In this document: positions 47,428-54,338 of the stretch, one piece after another
Position numbering within the stretch: the stretch's first letter is position 1
Layout: each line of letters opens with the position of its first letter
Assembly: GCF_003428645.1 (NCBI RefSeq)
Contig: NZ_QVQH01000004.1
Coordinates: forward strand, 186,001 to 250,000
Origin: Geodermatophilus marinus
GTDB lineage: Bacteria > Actinomycetota > Actinomycetes > Mycobacteriales > Geodermatophilaceae
Direction of reading: 5' to 3'
DNA: 64,000 bases
The notes under the pieces: generated by a model
Told to the model about the DNA's origin: nothing
Databases searched by the model: none
The model's input: only the letters and a program-made list of their open reading frames with translations
Position numbers and translations under genes: made by a program

Positions 47428-47481
47428 CCCGCGGTCCTACGTCTGTGAGTGCAGGGGCACTCACAGACGTAGGACCGCGGG
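47428..47481. terminator. Perfect 25-bp palindrome between convergent genes (copy 2)
   Basis: Left arm 47428-47452 and right arm 47457-47481 are exact complements with a 4-nt loop (AGGG). The inner 17 nt of the left arm (CCTACGTCTGTGAGTGC) are identical to the copy at 36089-36130, whereas loop and flanks differ. It sits 31 bp past the 3' end of the PBP gene and is likely a terminator of that transcript. Confidence 0.65.
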
Positions 47482-47511
47482 GTTTGGTGCACGGGTGGCT
47501 ACCTGTGACGC

Positions 47512-50223
47512 TCAGCCGGTGGGTCCGGCGCCGCCCTCGTCCGGGACCTGCTCGGCGGCCGGGCCGGGTGCGCCCTCGGGTCCCGGCGCGGGCTCGGGAG
47601 CGGGTTCCGGCTCGGGAGCGGGCGCCGGCTCCGGGGCGGGAGCGGGCTCCGGCACCGGCTCGGGGGCCGGGTCGGGCGCGGGCTCCGGGGCGGAGGCGGG
47701 CGCGGGCGGCGGCGCGGGCGCTGGCTGGGGCTCCGGCTCCGGCTCCGGCTCGGGCGCGGGCTCCGGTGCGGAGGCGGGCGCGGGCGGCGGCGCGGGCGCG
47801 GGCTCCGGTGCGGAGGCGGGCGCGGGCGGCGGCGCGGGCGCTGGCTGGGGCTCCGGCTCCGGCTCCGGCTCCGGCGCGGGCTCGGGGGCGGGCGGCGGCG
47901 CGGGCGCGGGGGCGGGCGGCGGCGCGGGCGCGGGCTCGGGCTCCGGCGGCGGGGGCGGCGCCCAGCGGGCCCCGTTGCTGACCAGCACGGTCACCGGCCG
48001 GTTGCTGTCGACCAGGGCACCCGGCGCCGGGTCCACGCCGACGACGACGCCGGGCGGCCGGCCGCTGTCCACGCGCACCAGGTTCGCGCTCAGCCCGGAG
48101 GAGGACAGCAGCGCCCGGCAGCGGGAGGACCCGGAACCCACGCACCCGGGCGGCAGGGACTGCTTGTTGCCCTCCACGTAGAACGGGTCGGCGGGCGCGA
48201 ACGGCACGGGCTCGCGCTGGGAGAGGATCGGGGCCAGCGCGTCGTGCCAGATCGTGGCGCCCTTGCCGCCGCCGAACCCGCCGACGTCCCGGTTGGCCAC
48301 CGGGTCGTAGACCATCACGCTCGCCGCGATCTGCGGCGTGTAGCCGACGAAGGCGATCGAGTAGTTGTCCTGCGTCGTCCCGGTCTTGCCGGCGATCTGG
48401 TGCCCCGGGATGTAGGCCCGCCGGCCCGTCTGGCCGGGGAACCCGGGCTCGACGTCCTTGCGCAGCGCCTGGTTGAGCGTGTTGGCCAGCCCGGCCGGCA
48501 CCACCTCGGGGGTGCAGCGGTCCGGGATGAGCACCGGCGAGCCGTCCTCGCGGGTCAGCGGCTGCCCGTACCGGTCGAGGATCTCGTCGACCGGGGTGGG
48601 CGAGCAGTGCGTGCCGCTGGCGGCCAGCGTGCCGTAGGCGTTGGCCAGCGCCAGCGGGCTGGTCGCCTCGGCCCCGAAGGTGAACGAGCCCCGGTTCTCC
48701 GCCTTGACCTGCTCGGCGACCGGCTCCAGCGAGGTCAGCCCCAGGCGCAGCGCCATGTCCACCGGGCCGGTGACGCTGCCCAGCCGGTCCTCCAGGGCGA
48801 GGAAGTAGGTGTTGGACGACATGTAGAGCGCGCGCTCCATGTCGAGCGTGCTCGGGTACCGCCCGGCGTTGCCCACGTCGTAGGGCGCGTCGCCGTCCCG
48901 GTAGACGGTGGACTCGTACGGGTCGTCGGTCGTGATGACGTGGTCGAGCCCGAAGCCGGCCTCGAGCGCGGCCGCGGCGGTGAACACCTTGTACGTCGAG
49001 CCGGCCCCCTGGCCGGCGGCCGTGGCCAGGTTGACCGTGGTCTGGGCCGGGTCGGCCTCGTCCAGGCCGTACCGGCGGTTGACCGACATGGCCAGCACCC
49101 GGCCGGAGCCCGGCTCGACCGCCGTGTAGATCGCGGCCAGCGGGTCCCCCTCGGGCACCGAGGCGCGCACGGCCGCGTCACCGGCCTGCTGCATCGCCGG
49201 GTCGATCGTCGTGCGGATGGTGAGCCCACCGGTCTCGATCTCGCGCATGCTGAGGCCCAGCGTCCCGGTGAGGTACGAGAGGACGTAGTCGCAGAAGAAG
49301 CCGCTGACGGCGGCCTCGGCGCACCCGCGCGGCGGCCCCTGGCCGGGGGTGAGCACCACCGGCGCGGCCTGCGCCTCGGCCGCGGCGGCCGGGTCGACCA
49401 TGCCGAGGTCCAGCATCCGGCCGATGACGACGTCGCGCCGCGCGGTGGCCACGTCCGGGGCGACGAACGGGTCGTACTGCGTCGGGCTCTGCACCAGCCC
49501 GGCGAGCGTGGCCGCCTGCGCGAGGGTCAGCGCGTCCGGCGTGGTGTCGAAGTAGGTCTCGGCGGCCGCGTGCACCCCGTAGGCGCCGGCGCCGAAGTAC
49601 ACCCGGTTGAGGTAGCGGGTGAGGATCTCGTCCTTGGTGTAGCGCTGCTCCAGGCCGAGGGCCAGCTGCGCCTCGTCCAGCTTGCGACCCAGGGCCTCCG
49701 CGGTCGCCGCCTCGCGCTCCTCCGGCGACTCCGCCGACTGCAGCCGGATCTGCTTGACCAGCTGCTGGGTGAGCGTGGAGCCGCCCTCGACCACCGTGCC
49801 GGCGGCCAGGTTGCGCACCAGCGCCCGCATCAGGCCCTCGCCGTCGACACCGGAGTGCTCGTGGAAGCGGGCGTCCTCGATGGCGACCAGGGCGTCCTTC
49901 ATCACCGGGGCGATCGCCTCGCTGGGGACCACGGTGCGGTTGCGCCGGTACAGCTCGGTGATCAGCGTGCCGTCGACGGCCAGGACCCGCGTGTTGCCCG
50001 GCGGCGTCCGGTCGAGCAGCTCGGCCTCCACCGGGTGCAGCACCCCCGCGGTGTCGCGCGTGGCCAGGCCCGCGCCCGCGACCAAGGGCAGCGCCAGCGA
50101 CGCCGCCAGCGCACCGGCCAGCACCACCGCCACCGTCAGCCCGAGGAGCGCCCGCAGCCGGCGCCGCCGGGACCGGTGGTCGGACTCGACGCCGGGGACC
50201 GGCAGACCGGGGGGACGGGGCAC
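47512..50223 (-). CDS. Class A penicillin-binding protein (transglycosylase/transpeptidase) with Pro/Glu/Ala tail
   Basis: 903 residues. N-terminal Arg-rich stretch and transmembrane helix (about 24-50). The GT51 domain has catalytic Glu at about E116 (VAIEDARFHEHSGVDGEG) and GGSTLTQQLVKQ. The transpeptidase has S409-T-Y-K, SSN and KTGTT. A PASTA-like domain follows (LSANLVRVDSGRPPGVVVGVDPAPGALV). The last 140 residues are Pro/Glu/Ala/Gln repeats, encoded in part by a tandem 120-bp duplication. GTG start with GGAGG 7 nt upstream. It polymerises and crosslinks peptidoglycan; the tail is probably disordered on the outside. Confidence 0.93.
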   Translation of the reverse strand: MPRPPGLPVPGVESDHRSRRRRLRALLGLTVAVVLAGALAASLALPLVAGAGLATRDTAGVLHPVEAELLDRTPPGNTRVLAVDGTLITELYRRNRTVVPSEAIAPVMKDALVAIEDARFHEHSGVDGEGLMRALVRNLAAGTVVEGGSTLTQQLVKQIRLQSAESPEEREAATAEALGRKLDEAQLALGLEQRYTKDEILTRYLNRVYFGAGAYGVHAAAETYFDTTPDALTLAQAATLAGLVQSPTQYDPFVAPDVATARRDVVIGRMLDLGMVDPAAAAEAQAAPVVLTPGQGPPRGCAEAAVSGFFCDYVLSYLTGTLGLSMREIETGGLTIRTTIDPAMQQAGDAAVRASVPEGDPLAAIYTAVEPGSGRVLAMSVNRRYGLDEADPAQTTVNLATAAGQGAGSTYKVFTAAAALEAGFGLDHVITTDDPYESTVYRDGDAPYDVGNAGRYPSTLDMERALYMSSNTYFLALEDRLGSVTGPVDMALRLGLTSLEPVAEQVKAENRGSFTFGAEATSPLALANAYGTLAASGTHCSPTPVDEILDRYGQPLTREDGSPVLIPDRCTPEVVPAGLANTLNQALRKDVEPGFPGQTGRRAYIPGHQIAGKTGTTQDNYSIAFVGYTPQIAASVMVYDPVANRDVGGFGGGKGATIWHDALAPILSQREPVPFAPADPFYVEGNKQSLPPGCVGSGSSRCRALLSSSGLSANLVRVDSGRPPGVVVGVDPAPGALVDSNRPVTVLVSNGARWAPPPPPEPEPAPAPPPAPAPAPPPAPEPAPEPEPEPEPQPAPAPPPAPASAPEPAPAPPPAPASAPEPAPEPEPEPEPQPAPAPPPAPASAPEPAPDPAPEPVPEPAPAPEPAPAPEPEPAPEPAPGPEGAPGPAAEQVPDEGGAGPTG

Positions 50224-50543
50224 GCAGGAACCTCCTGGAGACGGGACGGGCCGGTTCCACGTTCCCCGCGGGCACCGCCCCGGCCACGCCGTTCATGGAT
50301 TCGTCACGTGACCGCAAAGTGGCCCCGGGGGCGCGGTCCGGCCCCCGGAGGGCTCCTCGCCGGGTGGCCGGGTGGCCGCCGACCCCGCCGTCCTCACCGA
50401 CCGCGTGCCGGGCGAGGGGCGCCGCCTGCGTCCGCCCGCTGCCGGCCGGGCGAGGGGGGCGAGGCGCAGGAAGCTTCCCCCCGTCAGCCGGCCGCCGACG
50501 GGGGGAGGGCTTCCTGTGCCGGGGACAGCCGCGGCGGGCGGTG
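50224..50543. other. Intergenic region between PBP and MMPL genes
   Basis: A 320-bp gap with no supported gene. It holds the MMPL terminator hairpin at 50467-50516 and the PBP promoter region. Confidence 0.5.
50467..50516 (-). terminator. Long hairpin downstream of MMPL gene
   Basis: An 8-bp outer stem (CAGGAAGC / GCTTCCTG) and a 10-bp inner stem (TCCCCCCGTC / GACGGGGGGA), separated by a 1-2 nt bulge, with an 11-nt loop. It begins 28 bp beyond the MMPL stop. Confidence 0.75.
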
Positions 50544-52766
50544 TCAGGGCCGGGCGACCAGGACCGGGACCTCGTCGGGCGCCGGGCGCGGGGCGGGCAC
50601 CGAGGGGGCCGGCTCGTGCTCCAGCCTCGGCAGCCAGCGCAGCCACCGCGGCAGGTACCAGTTGGCGTCGCCGAGCAGCTGCATGACCGCCGGCAGCAGC
50701 ACCGCGCGGACGACGGTCGCGTCGAGCAGCACCGCGATCGCCAGCCCCAGGCCCACCTGCTTCATCGAGGTCATCGACAGCGCGACGAAGCAGAGGAAGA
50801 CCAGCACCATGATCCCGGCGGCGCTGGTGACCACCCCGGCGGACGACGTGATGCCCGAGCGGACCGCCTCCCGGGTGGGCAGGCCGCGGTCGTGGCCCTC
50901 CCTGATCCGGCTGAGGATGAACACGTGGTAGTCCATCGACAGCCCGAACAGGATCACGAAGAGGAACAGCGGGATCCAGTTGACGATCGGACCGGTGGAG
51001 TCCAGGCCGATGAGGTCGGCGCCCACGCCCTCCTGGAACACCAGGACCAGCGCGCCGTAGGCGGCCGCCACCGACAACAGGTTCAGCACGATCGCGGTGA
51101 CCGCGGCCACCACCGACCGGAACGACCCGAGCAGCAGCAGGAAGGCCAGCAGCAGCACGAACCCGAAGACGTAGGGGGTCCGCTCGGCCATGAGCTCCTC
51201 GAAGGCCACCGAGTAGGCGGTGTTCCCGGCGGTCACCGCGGTCACGCCGTCCAGGGCGCCGACCGTGGCCGGCACGACCTCGTCGGTGAGGGTGACCAGC
51301 GCGTCGCGGGAGGCCTGCTCCTCGCCGTCCCCGACCAGCGGCACCGAGACGACGGCGACCTGGCCGTCCGCGCTGGTCTCCACGGTGATCGGCTCGTTCA
51401 TCCGCCCGGTGGCCAGGGCCGCCGTCCGCAGGTCGGCGATCGCGGTCTGCACCTCGGGCGTGGTGACGTCGGCGGCCTCGACGACCACCTCGGCCGGGTC
51501 GGAGCCGCCGGGGAAGGCCTCGGCGATGCGCTCGTAGGTGCCGATCACGGCCAGCTCCTGCGGCAGGTCGGTGATGCCCTCGTTGCGCAGCGACAGGCCG
51601 AGCGCGGGGACGGCGAGGCCGGCCAGCAGCGCGGCGGAGACGACCGCCGAGACCAGCGGGCGGCGCAGCACCACCCCGAGCACGGCCGGCCAGAACCGGC
51701 CCTCGACGGCGCCCCGGCGGCGCAGGAACGGCAGCCGCCCCTTCTCCACCCGGTCGCCGAGCCAGCTCATCAGCGCCGGCAGCACGGTCAGCGAGCCGAG
51801 CACGGAGGTGGCGACGACCAGGATCGTGGCGATGCCCATGCCGGTGAAGACGGAGAAGCCGGTGAGGAACATGCCGGCCATCGCCAGCACCACGGTGATG
51901 CCCGAGATCAGCACCGAGCGGCCCGAGGTGGCGGCGGCGACGTCGAGCGCCTCGGCGGCCGAGCGCCCGCGGGCCCGCTCCTCGCGCTCCCGCTTGAGGT
52001 AGAAGAGCGAGTAGTCCACGCCGACGGCCAGGCCGACGAGCAGCATGACGGTCTGCGCGTTGCCGTCGACGTGCCAGACCTGGCTGACCAGGCCGAGCAG
52101 CCCCAGCGCCCCCGCGAACGCGGTGAGCGCGAACACCAGCGGCAGCACGGCCGCGACCACCGCGCCGAAGGTCAGCAGCAGCACCGACAGGATGATCGGG
52201 ATCGACAGGTACTCGGCCCGCTGGAAGTCGTCCTCGAGCGCCGCGTCGAGCGCCAGGCCCGCGCTGGTGCCGCCGAACTGCTCGACCCGCACGCCGGCGT
52301 GGTCGGCGGCGACCGCGGCGACGGCGTCCTGGACCGGGCCGATGCGGTCCTCGGCGGTCTCCGGGTCGCCGCGGATGTCGAAGGTCACCAGCGCCGAACG
52401 CCCGTCGGCCGACACCAGCGGCGCGCCGGCGAGCGGGCTGACCACGTTCTCCGCCTCCGGCGTGGCCTCGAGCGCGGCGACCACGTCGGTCAGGGCGGCG
52501 GTCGCGGCGGCCTCGGTGGCGCCGTCCTCCCGCTGGACGAGGACCATCTCGGCGGCCGGCTCCTCCCAGCCGTGCTCGTCGAGGATGCGCTGCGCCTGGG
52601 CCGGGGCACCGACCAGCCGCTCGGCGTCGGTCAGCTCGCCCTGCGGCAGCACCCCGCCGAGGACGACGGCGGCGACCACGAAGGCCAGCCAGCCGAGGAT
52701 CGCGGTCTTCCGGTGCCGGGCGCTCCAGCGGCCCGTGCGGGCGGCGAGGTTGCCGCGTCCGTCCAC
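50544..52766 (-). CDS. MMPL-family RND-type transporter
   Basis: 740 residues with twelve predicted helices in two halves, each starting with a large extracytoplasmic loop. Motif GLAVGVDYSLFYLKREREE in the first half and FGLSMDYHVFILSRIREGHDRG in the second carry the conserved GxxxDY/xxF blocks of proton-driven MMPL exporters. GTG at 52766 has AGGAG 9 nt upstream. Such proteins export lipids or drug-like molecules across the actinobacterial membrane. No substrate clue in the neighbours; a decayed regulator fragment lies upstream. Confidence 0.92.
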   Translation of the reverse strand: MDGRGNLAARTGRWSARHRKTAILGWLAFVVAAVVLGGVLPQGELTDAERLVGAPAQAQRILDEHGWEEPAAEMVLVQREDGATEAAATAALTDVVAALEATPEAENVVSPLAGAPLVSADGRSALVTFDIRGDPETAEDRIGPVQDAVAAVAADHAGVRVEQFGGTSAGLALDAALEDDFQRAEYLSIPIILSVLLLTFGAVVAAVLPLVFALTAFAGALGLLGLVSQVWHVDGNAQTVMLLVGLAVGVDYSLFYLKREREERARGRSAAEALDVAAATSGRSVLISGITVVLAMAGMFLTGFSVFTGMGIATILVVATSVLGSLTVLPALMSWLGDRVEKGRLPFLRRRGAVEGRFWPAVLGVVLRRPLVSAVVSAALLAGLAVPALGLSLRNEGITDLPQELAVIGTYERIAEAFPGGSDPAEVVVEAADVTTPEVQTAIADLRTAALATGRMNEPITVETSADGQVAVVSVPLVGDGEEQASRDALVTLTDEVVPATVGALDGVTAVTAGNTAYSVAFEELMAERTPYVFGFVLLLAFLLLLGSFRSVVAAVTAIVLNLLSVAAAYGALVLVFQEGVGADLIGLDSTGPIVNWIPLFLFVILFGLSMDYHVFILSRIREGHDRGLPTREAVRSGITSSAGVVTSAAGIMVLVFLCFVALSMTSMKQVGLGLAIAVLLDATVVRAVLLPAVMQLLGDANWYLPRWLRWLPRLEHEPAPSVPAPRPAPDEVPVLVARP

Positions 52767-52984
52767 GGTGGTCTCCTGTCGGTCGGCGGGCCCCGCGGGC
52801 CCGCGGCGGTGCACGGTGTCGTCGTCGAATCTGCTGGTCGGCGGGGTGGGAGCCCATCCCGCCAGCTGGCCGGGTGGGTGTCGGGGCAGCCCGACAACCG
52901 GCCGCGGCGAGCCTCCCGGCGCCGCCGGTCGCGCCACCATCGGGGAGCGCACCCATCCGCCCCTGGTCCTGCGGTGGGGGGAGC

Positions 52985-53224
52985 CCCTGCCCCGGCCGCG
53001 AATAGCGCCTCGAGCAGGACGTCGGTGGCGCCGTCCTGCTCCACGAAGCCGGCCGCACCGGCGGCCAGCGCGGCCCCGCGGACGCCGCCCGCGGCGCTCA
53101 TCGCCACCACGCGGACCGCGGCCCGGGCCAGCCGGGCGAGCAGCGCCAGCCCGGTGCCGGCGTCGGGCAGGTGCACGTCGAGGAGCACCACGTCGGTGCG
53201 GCGGCCGGGGTGCGCGGGTCCCAC
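52985..53224 (-). pseudogene. Remnant of a NarL-type response regulator receiver
   Basis: About 80 codons encode the middle and end of a receiver domain: DVVLLDVHLPDAGTGLALL (phospho-acceptor Asp retained), VRVVAMSA (beta 4) and AAGFVEQDGATDVLLEALFAAG (beta 5 and helix 5 start). The first strand with the acidic pair is missing on the N-terminal side, and no LuxR helix-turn-helix follows; the frame runs into non-coding sequence toward the MMPL gene. It is best read as a deleted or frameshifted regulator, once perhaps controlling the MMPL exporter. Confidence 0.65.
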
Positions 53225-53614
53225 GGAGGACCGGACTCCGGCTCGGTCATCCCGCCCCCTGGCCTCGGCCGGATGACGTAGCCGCAGGAGGCGCGCCGCC
53301 GCCCTAGCCGGGGGCGAGTTCGGCAGCAGGGTGTGGCAGATGTGCGTCATCCCGCCTGGTTCTGCTCACCGGACGGGGTGGCGGCAGAACACCCGGCCTG
53401 CGCCCGCAGGGGCGCGCTGGCCCGCTCCGGCTCAGCGCCATCGGCTGCCGTTCCACGCGGCTCACCAGGGTTGACCCGCATCGTCGGACGTGGAGCCGGG
53501 TCACAGCGCGGCTCCACGTCGGGCCGCGCGGCTCGACCCGCGCCGGAGCGCGCCGACGTGCGCACGCAGGATCACACCTTGCTGCCGAACTCAGCCGGGG
53601 GTGGGCGCGCCGCC
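53225..53614. other. Decayed region with 20-bp inverted repeats
   Basis: No intact gene. Inverted copies of a 20-mer, GAGTTCGGCAGCAGGGTGTG (53316-53335) and its complement with one mismatch (53573-53592), enclose 237 bp. The AT content is slightly higher than in neighbouring genes. This could be a remnant of a small mobile element or a duplicated gene end. Confidence 0.5.
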
Positions 53615-53701
53615 GAGATCCCCGGCGGCGCGCACGACCTCGGCATCCAGCAGCCCGAGGCCGTCGCGGCCCGGGTCGCGGAGTTCCTCCGCGGCCGGCT
53701 C
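53615..53701 (+). pseudogene. Remnant of an alpha/beta hydrolase C-terminus
   Basis: Plus-strand codons read IPGGAHDLGIQQPEAVAARV followed by AEFLRGRL, the standard last helix and catalytic-His loop of alpha/beta hydrolases (His in GGAHDL). Nothing of the rest of the fold exists upstream; instead there is an inverted repeat. The fragment runs into the 3' end of the opposing DUF4188 gene. Confidence 0.5.
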
Positions 53702-54257
53702 AGGCCGGGACGTACTCGGGGTCGCGCTGGCCCATCCGGTCGACGGCCCGGGACCGGGAGCGCTGCGCCCGGGGGGCCCAGCCGGTGGCGGCCGCCAGCC
53801 CGGCGACCGGCATGTTGCCGTAGAGCGACTCGACCGCCCCCGCGGGGACGGCGTAGGTCTCGTGCCAGAGGCCGACGTCGGCCGTCCCGGCGCCGCGCCG
53901 GTTGAACGCCGCCCACGCCGGGGCGTGGGAGAGCCGGCTGTCCCGGGCGTAGGCGCCGAGGTCCTCGACGGAGCGCCAGTACTGGACGAGGAGGAAGTCC
54001 CGCCCCGACCAGTACGACCGCGGCGGGGCGAGCAACCCCGATCCCGGCCGCCCGGCCAGTTCCCGCAGCATCCGCGGCATCGCGACGAACACCGGCCACC
54101 AGCTCCGCACCCTGCGCCACCGGTTGACGCGCATGCCGATGAGGAAGACGACGACCTCCCCGTGGGGGGTCGCGGCGAACTGGCCGCCGACCACGCCTGC
54201 CGGGGCGTTCTCGGCAGCTCCGACGTAGGGCCGGGGCACGGGGATGGTGGTGGGCAC
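53700..54257 (-). CDS. DUF4188 family protein
   Basis: 185 residues. VVFLIGMRVNRWRRVRSWWPVFVAMPRML and LLVQYWRSVEDLGAYARD are the typical DUF4188 blocks, with a C-terminal HETYAVPAGAVESLYGNMPVAGLAAATG. The fold is thought to be dimeric alpha-beta barrel (ABM-like); activity unknown. The GTG at 54257 has GAGGAGG 5 nt upstream and is preferred to the farther GTG at 54290. The LAL regulator gene lies upstream on the same strand. Confidence 0.85.
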   Translation of the reverse strand: MPTTIPVPRPYVGAAENAPAGVVGGQFAATPHGEVVVFLIGMRVNRWRRVRSWWPVFVAMPRMLRELAGRPGSGLLAPPRSYWSGRDFLLVQYWRSVEDLGAYARDSRLSHAPAWAAFNRRGAGTADVGLWHETYAVPAGAVESLYGNMPVAGLAAATGWAPRAQRSRSRAVDRMGQRDPEYVPA

Positions 54258-54338
54258 GGCAGCCTCCTCGGCGAGCGGGTACCGGTCCACCCCACCCCGC
54301 CCCGGGCCGGCTCCGCATCGGGGGACACCCCCGAGGTC

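Noticed and set aside
47319..48181. Plus-strand frames opposite the PBP tail
   Set aside because: Low-complexity Ala/Gly/Arg product that mirrors the Pro/Glu repeats of the PBP gene on the other strand.
53333..53905. 190-codon plus-strand gene across the decayed region
   Set aside because: Only about 29 codons resemble a known fold; the remainder is unlike any domain and its 3' part is antisense to the DUF4188 gene.
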